A stretch of DNA of 64,000 bases from Aradus depressus (taxonomy: Eukaryota; Arthropoda; Insecta; Hemiptera; Aradidae). The position numbers and the translations under genes are program-made. The stretch is taken from positions 2,152,713 to 2,216,712 of the forward strand of contig OY759222.1 of assembly GCA_963662175.1 (NCBI GenBank), given 5' to 3'. Numbering within the stretch: position 1 is the first letter of the stretch; the number at the start of each line of letters is the position of its first letter. This document shows, one piece after another, positions 31,901 to 43,039 of the stretch. The notes under the pieces are model-generated. The model worked only from the letters and a program-made list of their open reading frames with translations, was not told the DNA's origin and made no database searches.

Positions 31901-34900
31901 TGATTGCTCATTAATGAATGATTGTATTTGCATAGAATTTAAAAAATAAAACTCTTATAAGCCCGATTGAAAACCGGACTATGTGGCGTCTCAAAATTGT
32001 GAAGAGGGGGTAGGTTGTGCGAGAGAGGGGGGGGGGAAGCATAAAATAAGTGATTGCTCATTAATGAATGATTGTATTTGCATAGAATTTAAAGAATAAA
32101 ACTCTTATAAGCCCGATTGAAAACCGGACTATGTGGCGTTTCAAATTGTGAAGAGGGGGTAGGTTGTGCGAGAGAGGGGGGGGGAAGCATAAAATAAGTG
32201 ATTGATCATTAATGAATGATTGTATTTGCATAGAATTTAAAAAATAAAACTGTTATAAGCCCGATTGAAAACCGGACTATGTGGCGTCTCAAAATTGTGA
32301 AGAGGGGGTAGGTTGTGCGAGAGAGGGGGGGGGGAGCATAAAATAAGTGATTGCTCATTAATGAATGATTGTATTTGCATAGAATTTAAAAAATAAAACT
32401 CTTATAAGCCCGATTGAAAACCGGACTATGTGGCGTCTCAAAATTGTGAAGAGGGGGTAGGTTGTGCGAGAGAGGGGGGGGGGAAGCATAAAATAAGTGA
32501 TTGCTCATTAATGAATGATTGTATTTGCATAGAATTTAAAGAATAAAACTCTTATAAGCCCGATTGAAAACCGGACTATGTGGCGTTTCAAAATTGTGAA
32601 GAGGGGGTAGGTTGTGCGAGAGAGGGGGGGGGGGAAGGATAAAATAAGTGATTGCTCATTAATGAATGATTGTATTTGCATAGAATTTAAAAAATAAAAC
32701 TGTTATAAGCCCGATTGAAAACCGGACTATGTGGCGTCTCAAAATTGTGAAGAGGGGGTAGGTTGTGCGAGAGAGGGGGGGGGGAGCATAAAATAAGTGA
32801 TTGCTCATTAATGAATGATTGTATTTGCATAGAATTTAAAAAATAAAACTCTTATAAGCCCGATTGAAAACCGGACTATGTGGCGTCTCAAAATTGTGAA
32901 GAGGGGGTAGGTTGTGCGAGAGAGGGGGGGGGGGGGAAGCATAAAATAAGTGATTGCTCATTAATGAATGTTGTATTTGCATAGAATTAAAAAAATAAAA
33001 CTCTTATAAGCCCGATTGAAAACCGGACTATGTGGCGTCTGAAAATTGTGAAGAGGGGGTAGGTTGTGCGAGAGAGGGGGGGGGGAAGCATAAAATAAGT
33101 GATTGCTCATTAATGAATGATTGTATTTGCATAGAATTTAAAAAATAAAACTCTTATAAGCCCGATTGAAAACCGGACTATGTGGCGTCTCAAAATTGTG
33201 AAGAGGGGGTAGGTTGTGCGAGAGAGGGGGGGGGGGGGAAGCATAAAATAAGTGATTGCTCATTAATGAATGATTGTATTTGCATAGAATTAAAAAAATA
33301 ACACTCTTATAAGCCCGATTGAAAACCGGACTATGTGGCGTCTCAAAATTGTGAAGAGGGGGTAGGTTGTGCGTGAGAGGGGGGGGGAGCATAAAATAAG
33401 TGATTGCTCATTAATGAATGATTGTATTTGCATAGAATTTAAAAAATAAAACTCTTATAAGCCCGATTGAAAACCGGACTATGTGGCGTCTCAAAATTGT
33501 GAAGAGGGGGTAGGTTGTGCGAGAGGGGGGGGGGAAGCATAAAATAAGTGATTGCTCATTAACGAATGATTGTATTTTCATAGAATTTAAAAAATAAAAC
33601 TCTTATAAGCTCGATTGAAAACCGGACTATGTGGCGTCTCAAAATTGTGAAGAGGGGGTAGGTTGTGCGAGAGAGGGGGGGGGGGGGAAGCATAAAATAA
33701 GTGATTGCTCATTAATGAATGTTGTATTTGCATAGAATTAAAAAAATAAAACTCTTATAAGCCCGATTGAAAACCGGACTATGTGGCGTCTGAAAATTGT
33801 GAAGAGGGGGTAGGTTGTGCGAGAGAGGGGGGGGGGGAAGCATAAAATAAGTGATTGCTCATTAATGAATGATTGTATTTGCATAGAATTTAAAAAATAA
33901 AACTCTTATAAGCCCGATTGAAAACCGGACTATGTGGCGTCTCAAAATTGTGAAGAGGGGGTAGGTTGTGCGAGAGAGGGGGGGGGGAAGCATAAAATAA
34001 GTGATTGCTCATTAATGAATGATTGTATTTGCATAGAATTTAAAGAATAAAACTCTTATAAGCCCGATTGAAAACCGGACTATGTGGCGTTTCAAAATTG
34101 TGAAGAGGGGGTAGGTTGTGCGAGAGAGGGGGGGGGGGAAGCATAAAATAAGTGATTGATCATTAATGAATGATTGTATTTGCATAGAATTTAAAAAATA
34201 AAACTGTTATAAGCCCGATTGAAAACCGGACTATGTGGCGTCTCAAAATTGTGAAGAGGGGGTAGGTTGTGCGAGAGAGGGGGGGGGGGGAGCATAAAAT
34301 AAGTGATTGCTCATTAATGAATGATTGTATTTGCATAGAATTTAAAAAATAAAACTCTTATAAGCCCGATTGAAAACCGGACTATGTGGCGTCTCAAAAT
34401 TGTGAAGAGGGGGTAGGTTGTGCGAGAGAGGGGGGGGGGGGAAGCATAAAATAAGTGATTGCTCATTAATGAATGATTGTATTTGCATAGAATTTAAAGA
34501 ATAAAACTCTTATAAGCCCGATTGAAAACCGGACTATGTGGCGTTTCAAAATTGTGAAGAGGGGGTAGGTTGTGCGAGAGAGGGGGGGGGGAAGGATAAA
34601 ATAAGTGATTGCTCATTAATGAATGATTGTATTTGCATAGAATTTAAAAAATAAAACTGTTATAAGCCCGATTGAAAACCGGACTATGTGGCGTCTCAAA
34701 ATTGTGAAGAGGGGGTAGGTTGTGCGAGAGAGGGGGGGGGGAGCATAAAATAAGTGATTGCTCATTAATGAATGATTGTATTTGCATAGAATTTAAAAAA
34801 ATAAAACTCTTATAAGCCCGATTGAAAACCGGACTATGTGGCGTCTCAAAATTGTGAAGAGGGGGTAGGTTGTGCGAGAGAGGGGGGGGGGGGCATAAAA

Positions 34901-35846
34901 TAAGTGATTGCTCATTAACGAATGATTGTATTTGCATAGAATTTAAAAAATAAAACTCTTATAAGCCCGATTGAGAACCGGACTATGTGGCGTCTCAAAA
35001 TTGTGAAGAGGGGGTAGGTTGTGCGAGAGAGGGGGGGGGGAGCATAAAATAAGTGATTGCTCATTAATGAATGATTGTATTTGCATAGAATTTAAAAAAT
35101 AAAACCCTTATAAGCCCGATTGAAAACCGGACTATGTGGCGTCTCAAAATTGTGAAGAGGGGGTAGGTTGTGCGAGAGAGGGGGGGGGAGCATAAAATAA
35201 GTGATTGCTCATTAACGAATGATTGTATTTGCATAGAATTTAAAAAAATAAAACTCTTATAAGCCCGATTGCAAACCGGACTATGTGGCGTCTTAAAATT
35301 GTGAAGAGGGGGTAGGTTGTACGGGCTGGGGGGGGGGGGGGGGGGAGCATAAAATAAGTGATTGCTCATTAATGAATGATTGTATTTGCATAGAATTTAA
35401 AAAATAAAACTCTTATAAGCCCGATTGAATAACGGACTATGTGGCGTCTCAAAATTGCGAAGAGGGGGTAGGTTGTGCGAGAGAGGGGGGGGGGGAAGAA
35501 TAAAATAAGTTATTGCTCATTAATGAATGATTGTATTTGCATAGAATTTAAAAAATAAAACTCTTATAAGCCCGATTGCAAACCGGACTATGTGGCGTCT
35601 TAAAATTGTGAAGAGGGGGTAGGTTGTACGGGCTGGGGGGGGGGGGGGGAGCATAAAATAAGTGATTGCTCATTAATGAATGATTGTATTTGCATAGAAT
35701 TTAAAAAATAAAACTCTTATAAGCCCGATTGAATAACGGACTATGTGGCGTTTCTAAATTGTGAAGAGGGGGTAGGTTTTGCGAGAGAGTGGGGGGGGAA
35801 GCATAAAATAAGTGATTGCTCATTAACGAATGATTGTATTTGCATA
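29000..35846. repeat. Distal satellite subfamily (GCGAGAGAG type) with 3-mer and 5- to 10-mer duplications
   Basis: From about 29 kb monomers switch to GTTGTGCGAGAGAG and ATTAATGAATG. Marker variants CTGTTATAAGC (near 32250, 32700, 34204, 34656) and GTCTGAAAATTG (near 31838, 33040, 33791) recur at about 450, 750, 1200 and 1500 bp. Monomers toward the right edge are more mutated, as expected at an array margin. Confidence 0.6.
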
Positions 35847-36413
35847 TTCAAAATTCTGTACGAAATGGGGGAGGGGACGAGAAGCATAAATGTTGATGGA
35901 ATTTCACATGTAGCCTTCTTGATATGTAATAGTGGCTCGGGTCTTCACCGTTGCTCGGCAATTACTAGCTAGGGAGTCCACCATCTATTTTTCTGGTATT
36001 TGAAAAACTGTATGCTTCATTTTCATTTGAATCATTGAAAATTGCAACGTCCATATTGCTTAGGAATCGCACAAGAGATATTATGATAAATTCAAAGTTG
36101 CCCGGGCAACACCGGGTTATACTGCTAGAATGAAATAAGGTAACATTCTTCCTAAGTTGTTCTTAAGTTGTAAAAGTTACTTATATCCTCCAAAGTTTTA
36201 GAATTTTTTTCTTACTCTATATATACGTATATATAGAGTAAGGAACAAATTCTAAAACTTTAGGGGATGTTGATGTTAACCAAGGTCTCCTTGTGCCTAA
36301 ATCGGATTATGAACAAGTAATGCATGGAAATTAGTTGAGAGTTTCGCTTTACATTTTACATTTGAAAAATGCACTTTTCTGGTTGATATACTTTTTTTTT
36401 CACTATTACAATA
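35847..36413. other. Unique spacer between satellite and LTR element
   Basis: No gene seen. It holds a short GC-rich palindromic motif, TTGCCCGGGCAACACCGGG (about 36099-36117), of a kind often met at ends of invertebrate repeats, a hairpin at 36192-36261, and AT-rich sequence. Confidence 0.5.
36192..36261. repeat. 70-bp imperfect inverted repeat (hairpin)
   Basis: Arms AAAGTTTTAGAATTTTT and its complement, then CTTACTCTATATATA/TATATATAGAGTAAG around a central CG. Stem of about 34 bp with a few mismatches. It could be a degenerate MITE or a transcript hairpin. Confidence 0.6.
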
Positions 36414-36417
36414 CTGG

Positions 36418-36840
36418 TGTAGCGTTCTCGGGTTTATATATATACCAAATAACTCCACTTTATTTTCAACAAGATTTTCTATGTATTTTTTTAGATTTTA
36501 TATTTTCAACTGAGAGCAACAAATTTTAAGTTATTCTAAAATCCCTCGCATATTTGATGTCTTATACAAATTTATTAATAGTAACAATATTTTAATATAG
36601 TTTTACATTTTCCTGCCCACTTCTCGGCCCCTCGGTACCTCCCAGATCCCATATGATACCCTCATCACCTCCATAGAGTGCCCCTTCATTTAACAACCTT
36701 TTCTTAAAATTGGAGTCATGGCTGATATGCTTCGTTCATGAGGCCATTCAAAATAAAAAAAAAAAAAAAACTGAGAGCCTTTTTATCAACAATCAATTTT
36801 ATCAAATGTTTACAACAATACTAGCGGCCAGGCCGCTACA
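36418..36840 (-). repeat. 3' LTR of gypsy #1, interrupted by a 252-bp insertion
   Basis: Same sequence as the other LTR but split at AACTGAGAG. The insertion occupies 36517-36768; without it the LTR is about 162 bp. Confidence 0.95.
36517..36768 (+). mobile_element. Short poly(A)-tailed retroposon in the LTR
   Basis: A 252-bp insert ends in a run of A and is flanked by a 9-bp duplication AACTGAGAG (36508-36516 and 36769-36777), the mark of LINE-mediated retroposition. No tRNA-type B box is visible. Close to the A tail it has CATGGCTGATATGC, almost the same as CATGGCTAATATGC in the tail of the tRNA-derived SINE at 39309. Both may be moved by the same LINE. Confidence 0.75.
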
Positions 36841-36858
36841 CTCTTCCCCTCCCCGGGG
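36841..36858 (-). promoter_or_regulatory. Polypurine tract of gypsy #1
   Basis: On the minus strand this reads CCCCGGGGAGGGGAAGAG directly before the 3' LTR, the expected place for plus-strand DNA priming. Confidence 0.8.
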
Positions 36859-39308
36859 AGGCTGAGGTGGGACCCGAGGTGAAGCTCTGTACACCTTCAG
36901 CCGGTTGGCATGTACCACGAGTCGCTTCCGTGGTCCCTCCTGAGCCTGGATTCGGAATGTAACATCGGACAAGTTTTTTAAAATATTATACGGTCCCGCC
37001 CAGGGTCGGTGCAGCTTGGGAGTCCGACCTCTGCCCACAAAAGGACTCCACAACCATACCTTGTCCCCTTCCTGAAGATGGCTCTCCATGCTCCTTTGGT
37101 CGTAGTAATCTTTCTGGACCTCTTGCTCTTTCTTTTGCACTTCCCGTACGAACTGGAAGGCTTCTTCCATCCGCTGGACTCGTCGCGACACAAAATCGTC
37201 GAGTGTAGTCTCGTCTTCAGGCTGCCCGTACATTATGTCAATGGGCAGCCTAACTTCCCGACCGAACAGGGCATAGTAGGGTGTAAGACCGGTCGTCTCA
37301 TGTCTGCTCGACCGGTACGCCATCATCACCTGCGGTAGAAATTGATCCCAATTGTCTTGCCGATCTCTGGCGTAATGGCTGAGCATGCTGCATAACGTCC
37401 TGTTGAATCTTTCAACTAAGCCATCCGACTCCGGGTGATAGGGGGTGGTGCGGGTCTTCTTTATTCCCAGCTTGGCTGCCAGCTCGGAGAAGAGGCGAGA
37501 TTCAAACTGGCGGCCCTGGTCTGTATGCAGCTCGTAGGGAGCCCCATAGCGAGTAAAGAACTCCTGAATGAGGGTGTTCGCCACCGTCTCGCTTTCAATG
37601 TTTTTCAGCGGGTAGGCTTCCACCCACTTCGTAAAGTAGTCGGCCGCCACCAGGATGTACCTGTTGTCACCACGTGTTCGCGGTAGCGGCCCCAGGATGT
37701 CGACGGCCACCCTCTGGAACGGGAAGCCGGCCACGACTCTTTGCATTGGTGCCCTTCTCCGTGCCCCTTTCTTTGCTCCGCACCCCGGACAAGCACTCAC
37801 CCATGCCTCAACATCCTTTCGGTGACCTGGCCAGTAGTACCGATTTCTTACCTTGCACAGCGTCCTTGTGATCCCTAGATGCGCTCCCCCCGCGGGGCTA
37901 TCATGAAGACCCTCCAACACCGTTTCCACTAGCGTCTGAGGGAGCACCAGCTGATGTCGCGAGGGTTTCATTTCCTCGTCCCATCTCCTCACAAGCAAGC
38001 CTTCACGCTTCTCTAGCCGACTCCATTGCGTCCACAAGCTGATTAATTTTGGATTCTTTCCTTTGACTTCGCCAAAAGGTGGCCGGGCTCCCTGTGCAAT
38101 CCACTGGAGCACCGTGCCAAGCAACGGGTCGTTCTCCTGGGCCTTCGACAAAGTGTCATCCGACACCACAGCTCCCAGCCACTCGCCGGCCACTGTGTTC
38201 TCCTCAGTGGACCGTTCATCTATTTCCTCTTCGAGCTCCGCTTCATCTTCGCTACCGGCGATCTTTCTTGATCTTTTCTTTCCCTGACACTGCGCACATG
38301 ATCGGGATAGTCCATCAGCGTTCCCGTGTAGTTTACCAGGACGGTGGATGACGTCAAAATCATAGGGCGAAAGTAATTCGAGCCACCGAGCGACCTGTCC
38401 CTCCGGTTCCTTAAACGATCGCAGCCATTTAAGGGAATTATGATCCGTCCGGACGGTGAACTTCTGTCCATACAAGTAAAATCGAAAGTGCCGCACTCCA
38501 AACACCAAGGCCAGCATTTCTTTGCGTGTGGTGCAATAGTGACGTTCCGCCTTCGACAGGGCTCGGCTAGCATATCCCAAGACCTTCTCTACTCCGTCTT
38601 GCACTTGACTCAAGACTGCCCCTAGGCCTAAGTCACTGGCGTCACAATCGACCACAAATGCTCCTTTAGCTTGCGGCAAACCTAAAACAGGGGCGGATGT
38701 CAATGCGGTCTTCAGTTCTTGAAAATATTGCTGCAGCTCTGGCCCAAACTGCAACTTGCTTCCCTTTTTGACGGCCCCATATAAAGGCGATGCCAGCTCG
38801 GCAAAGTTGTTCACGAAGCGCCTATAGTACGCAGCAAACCCAAGGAAAGACCGCAGAGCACTCATGTTCGTAGGAACGGGCCAGTTGCGCACTGCTTCAA
38901 TCTTTCCCGGGTCTGTGGCGACACCCTCAGCCGACACGACATGTCCCAGAAAAGAAATCTGCCGACGGAGGATTTGACACTTGCGGGGCTTCAACTTAAG
39001 ACCTGCATGTCGAATCCTTTCAAACACTTCGCGTAGTCTGGCTAGGTGTTCTTCCACAGTGGCGCTCCACACAACGATATCGTCAAGGTAGACCATGGCA
39101 GTGGTCCACTTCAGCCCTCCCAGTACCAAGTCCATGAGCCTCTGAAATGTGCCAGGTGCATTACAAAGCCCGAACGGCAAAACCCTGAACTGATACAGGC
39201 CCTCTGTGGTCACAAACGCTGTTTTCTCTCGGTCAGTTTCCTCCACACCTACCTGCCAGTAGCCTGCCGCGAGGTCTAATGACGAAAAATATTTTGCACC
39301 CGTTAAAT

Positions 39309-39492
39309 GGGCCATGGTGGCCGTGCGGGCTAGAGCGTAGGGCTTTGGTCGCATGGTCTCACCATGGTTTGCGGGTTCGAATCCCGTCCGGGGGTGAGTT
39401 TTATTTCGTAGATAGAACTCCCTCCCGAGGCCATGGATGTCTTAAATAATTATATATAACACATTGACATGGCTAATATGCACCGTACATAA

Positions 39493-39575
<83 letters not shown>
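39309..39575 (+). mobile_element. tRNA-derived SINE with an 80-base A tract, inserted in RT
   Basis: The head has an A box TGGCCGTGCGGG (39318-39329) and a perfect B box GGTTCGAATCC (39374-39384), 44 bases apart, the internal RNA polymerase III promoter of a tRNA-derived SINE. The body ends CATGGCTAATATGC, then a short tail and an uninterrupted A run at 39496-39575. The insertion separates two parts of the gypsy RT coding sequence. The target duplication is short, about AAAT, and merges with the A tract. The long pure A run indicates a recent insertion. Confidence 0.88.
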
Positions 39576-39578
<3 letters not shown>

Positions 39579-40746
39579 TCAAGAATATCGTCGATCCGTG
39601 GGAGGGGGTATGCATCCTTTTTCGTGACGTCGTTTAGCTTACGGTAGTCTACGCAAAATCTGATGCTCCCATCCTTCTTGGAGACCAGAACAATCGGGCT
39701 GGCCCACGGGGACTTGGATGGCTCGATAACATCTTGCTCTAACATTTCTGACATTAGCCGCCTAACTTCCTGCCGCCGCTGGTACGGGATCCTGCGCACC
39801 GGCTGCCTGATCGGCGCGGCGCCCTCGGTCACAATCTTGTGCTGCACCAACGTAGTCAGACCCATGTCCGTGGAACCCAGAGAGTATATGTCGACGTAAT
39901 CCCGAAGAAGCCGTACGACACCCTTTTTCTGACCTACACCCAGCACCATGTCGTTCACGCGGAACAGGGCTTCAACGTCCACGTCCCTCGGTCCTACCTC
40001 TTGCTGTCGACGATCTTCTTCGACCACTGCAATGCCCTCCAGGGTCACCTCCACCTGACCAAGGCATGTCTTAGCGTATAATATTTTCCCTTCGGAACAA
40101 GGGTTCAGTAAGCGCAAAGGGATCTCCCCCTTCCGCACCACAGCTGCAACTCGAGCTAGCCGGATACCCGTCTTTTCCTCAGTTCGCTTTCTCGGCTCAA
40201 ACACAACTTCCCTCCCCTCTTCCACGGAAAGGGGGGCTGTAATGATAATTTCGTGGTGTCCCGGCACCGTAACAGTCTCCCCAAGGACGACGTCTAGATT
40301 ACGGCCTAGATGGACACCCACAGCACGTAATAGGACTCGGTTGTTTTTCATCTCCTATAAATCCTCTTTGAATGACAGCCGGGCATTGTTTTCCCTCAGA
40401 AAATCAACACCCAATATAATATCGAAACGGATGTCACCCACAATGCACCGATGTTCATACGTGGCCCCACCCATCTTTAATTGGGCGTCAATAAACCCTG
40501 CAGTTTGGATTTCCTCACCATTTGCAGCAGTGAGCCTGCAACGCGGCTGCTCCTGCAGTCGCAGGCCCAAACGCTGGGCGCAGTTCAGACTAAGCATCGA
40601 CACGGTGGCCCCCGTGTCAACTAGGGCTACTATTCGTCGGCCGTGTATCTCGATGTCCACACAATTACCCCGCAGACGGGTGCTATCCGAGACAGCTGGA
40701 GCCAGATGTTTGCAGACCACCAACTGGCCCTCGTTGGTGGCCCCCT

Positions 40747-41652
40747 TCAGTTTCCCGGGCAGGAAGCCTTTACGTGCCCCTCTTTCCCGCAGGACCAGCA
40801 TGTCAGACAACGGCGGACCCCCCTAGGCTGCCTGTTTCCTGCATCCACCCGAGCCGTCAACTTGGACACAGTTTTAGTCAGTTCGGCGAGTTGGGCCCCT
40901 TGCGCTAGTATCTAGGCTTTTTGATCTTGGATAAAGTTTCTGAGCGGCACTTGATCGGTTGAAACAGTAGCCGCAGCTCCCTCAACCACACCACCACCCT
41001 GCTCCTGCCACTCACCTCGAATCCCCGCGACATCAGACGGCGGTCCATACAAGGCGCAGGTAGATTCTACAACCAGCGCCCGCCTGAGCGCCGAGTCAAG
41101 TGAACTGGGGCGCGTCAGGGCAGTATGTAGTCGGGTCTCCTTATTTCTCAGTCCGGATAAAAATTGGTCCTTTAGGGCCTCCTGTTTTTCGGGTCCCTCC
41201 CTATATGGGTAGGCTCGAGCATAGAACATCTTGAGGCCCGTTGCAAATTGGGTGAGTGTTTCTGCCTTCTCCTGACGTCTACGACGAAACGCGTCCTTCC
41301 GGAGCTCACGCAGTTCTTCTGGCTCAAGGTGAGACCCTATCTCCCGGCAGCAAAGGTCGAAATCAGACCTGACCGCCTCTGGGAGGGAGTTATAAATGCT
41401 ACGGGCCTCCCCCGTGATATACGCACCCAGGAACAGGGCCTTCCCCTCACCCGTCCAGTTATTGAGGCGACTCACTGTATCAAAATACTGGAGGTACTCA
41501 CCCCAAGTCTCGGATTCCTCAGTGTAGGACCTCGGCTGGACTACCGGCCTGACAAAGCTCTGGGCTGCGTCCCCGGACGCCCCGTCATGGTCTCCCATAG
41601 CCTCACTCAGGCCATCCGCTCCTCTAGTAGCCTGTCTCGCACGTCTTGGCAT
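40747..41652 (-). pseudogene. gag: gypsy #1 gag with in-frame TAG
   Basis: The ATG at 41650-41652 begins MPRRARQATRGADGLSEA; the frame also extends upstream into the LTR but that part is unlikely to be translated. The capsid-like region includes WGEYLQYFDTVSRLNNW and EALKDQFLSGLRNKETRLH. A TAG at 40912-40914 stops it. The same frame then stays open for about 37 codons and reaches a CCHC zinc knuckle, CWSCGKEGHVKASC, near 40800-40759, before a natural TGA at 40747-40749. The TAG is therefore a late lesion, or would need readthrough. The 3' end overlaps pro-pol in the minus-one frame. Confidence 0.85.
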
Positions 41653-41674
41653 GGATTCTGGTAATATCTTCTTT

Positions 41675-41693
41675 GATCCCACCGCTGCCACCA
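41675..41693 (-). promoter_or_regulatory. Primer-binding site, tRNA-Leu type
   Basis: On the minus strand TGGTGGCAGCGGTGGGATC, two bases inside the 5' LTR. The plus-strand text GATCCCACCGCTGCCACCA equals the 3' end plus CCA of an animal tRNA-Leu (AAG class). Confidence 0.8.
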
Positions 41694-41695
41694 AT

Positions 41696-41857
41696 TGTAG
41701 CGTTCTCGGGTTTATATATATACCAAATAACTCCACTTTATTTTCAACAAGATTTTCTATGTATTTTTTTAGATTTTATATTTTCAACTGAGAGCCTTTT
41801 TATCAACAATCAATTTTATCAAATGTTTACAACAATACTAGCGGCCAGGCCGCTACA
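41696..41857 (-). repeat. 5' LTR of gypsy #1 (162 bp)
   Basis: TGTAGCGTTCTC...GGCCGCTACA on the plus strand; identical by eye to the left LTR outside its insertion. Followed by the target duplication CTGG. Confidence 0.95.
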
Positions 41858-41861
41858 CTGG

Positions 41862-41998
41862 CTTATACTGAAGGTGTAGGAAAATAGGGTCTTTGGCTCG
41901 GCATCCTGCCAGGACACTCTGTCTGGGGACCTTGCCTGGGCATCCTGCCAGGACATTCTGCCTGGGCATCCTGCCTTCTGCAGTGGTACGAGGCGACG
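41862..41998 (-). other. Left flank of the Transib-like insertion: LINE-derived remnant with short tandem repeat
   Basis: It contains about two copies of a motif of roughly 43 bp (GGCATCCTGCCAGGACA...CTGGG). Joined across one copy of CGACG to 62452, the minus-strand reading frame of the R1-like fragment stays open into this segment until a TAA at 41863-41865. That suggests the segment was the end of the same LINE ORF. Confidence 0.45.
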
Positions 41999-42869
41999 CA
42001 CAGTGGTCAAAAACTGACTTTTTCGAGACAAAAGTCTGCCCAGGCTGTTCTACTGATCGAATCAAGACGAGATTAACGTCATTTTATTCACAAATAAATT
42101 CACTTTCACCTCATTTATACAAACAATTTTTATCAACTTATAAGAATATTATTTTATAAAGAAAATTATAACTTTTTGGAATTTCAGAAAATACCCTGCC
42201 ATTCAGCGAATTTTGCAGATATTTTGACCAAATTTTTTTGTTCGATTCAAAATTGAAAGCAAATTACCGCGGTGAAACTCAGGAATAAACATAACAAATA
42301 TATAATTTTTGGTGATTTTTTTAAAATATTTAATTTTTTTCAAAATATTTTTTATAACTAGAGAAATATTGAAGATAAGTGAGTCCGAGTTGTGCTGAAA
42401 ATGTTTGTTTATGACCCTCCTTCCATGTATAAAAGTTCATATTTATTTGATTAGGTTCATACTTTTAATTAAATTTTACGCGTTATGGTTTACCAATTTT
42501 TTTTAAACATCTCGACCTTAGTAAACTCAACGTAGAAAAATCAATTTTTATCCAACTTAATATCTCCTGTTGCCAAAAGGTAAAGAAGGCCTGCCCCCAA
42601 AAAAGTTATATAACAAAAATCCAAAAATTTCATATTTTTACCAATTTATTCATATAATTTGCTGTTAATTATTTATTTTAAAGAAGGCTCTGGACATCTA
42701 ATGTCATATTAGTACCCTATCAAACTCGTTTATTTTTACTTCTATTTGAAACAATATTATTTTCATTTTTAATAATTATTTGGTGGGTATTTTACAATAT
42801 ATGACTGTAAAAGATGTCAGAAAAGCAATAATACGTACTTTAATCAAAAATTCGCACTCCTAAAAATAT
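41999..42869 (+). repeat. Left terminal inverted repeat (871 bp)
   Basis: Reverse complement of 61640-62446 over nearly its whole length. It carries about 80 extra bases around 42280-42365 that the right copy lacks. The inner limit is near the text CTCCTAAAAATAT. Confidence 0.88.
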
Positions 42870-43039
42870 CTTAAGAATATCATAGCATGAAAATTTGTAT
42901 GTATCTGTTATTTTAAAAGTAATTATGTAAACAATTTCAATTTCCTTTTTTTTTTTTTATAATAAAATGAAATACTTTCTAAATTATAATTCCTGATAAT
43001 GTGATGAAGCATATTATAAAGATCCTTTATAAGACCTCT

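Larger units (their letters stand above)
10653..35846. repeat. 25.2-kb satellite array, about 150-155 bp monomer, roughly 165 copies
   Basis: The monomer starts GCTCATTAAYGAATGATTG, passes through a TTTAAAAAATAAAAC tract, CTTATAAGCCCGATTGAAAA and TGGCGTCTCAAAATTGTG, and ends in GAGGGGGTAGGTTG, a variable G run of about 7-20, and AGCATAAAATRAGTG. Length differences come mainly from the G run. Two main classes alternate: GCGGGAGAG...AAGCATAAAATAAG and ACGGGCTGGGG...AGCATAAAATGAG. A third class with GCGAGAGAG dominates after about 29 kb. Open frames on the minus strand, full of Pro/Ser, are translations of the repeat and not genes. The last monomer breaks off in TTTGCATA at 35846. An array this long points to heterochromatin, perhaps pericentromeric. 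Confidence 0.97.
36802..40810 (-). pseudogene. pol: gypsy #1 pro-pol polyprotein, interrupted
   Basis: The frame opens in the minus-one phase relative to gag (overlap 40747-40810), consistent with a frameshift-expressed pro-pol. The aspartic protease has ALVDTGATVSML. A TAG at 40355-40357 follows the protease; the same frame then continues into reverse transcriptase ([24 protein letters not shown] region), which is cut by the SINE at about 39309-39575. After the SINE, RT resumes with YFSSLDLAAGYW and the YLDD box (VYLDDIVVW), then RNase H (VDCDASDLGLG), the integrase zinc finger (H-H-C-C, ending CPGCGAKKG) and the integrase core D, D, E (VAVDILGP, LHTDQGRQFES, YHPESDGLVERF). The frame runs about 39 bases into the 3' LTR. 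The product cannot be made intact. Confidence 0.92.
36418..41857 (-). mobile_element. Ty3/gypsy LTR retrotransposon #1 (minus strand)
   Basis: Two LTRs with TGTAGCG...CGCTACA termini bound a gag-pro-pol unit read leftward. The 4-bp target duplication CTGG lies at 36414-36417 and 41858-41861. A primer site matching the 3' end of tRNA-Leu and a purine tract are in place. The LTRs look the same apart from a later insertion in the left one, so the element is young. It is disabled by two in-frame TAG codons and by a SINE in reverse transcriptase. The order PR-RT-RNase H-integrase is that of Ty3/gypsy (Metaviridae). Confidence 0.95.

Noticed and set aside
11800..35369. Many minus-strand open frames rich in PPPSP, ETPHSP and NRAYKSF
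   Set aside because: They are translations of the satellite monomer. They recur with the repeat period, have no consistent start, and change with the G-run length.
39318..39390. A stand-alone tRNA gene
   Set aside because: The A and B boxes are present but the segment continues into a SINE body and a long A tract, inserted in a retrotransposon gene; the acceptor stem is not convincing.
37009..41664. Plus-strand open frames over gypsy #1
   Set aside because: They lie antisense to the recognisable pro-pol and gag sequences and have no domain features.
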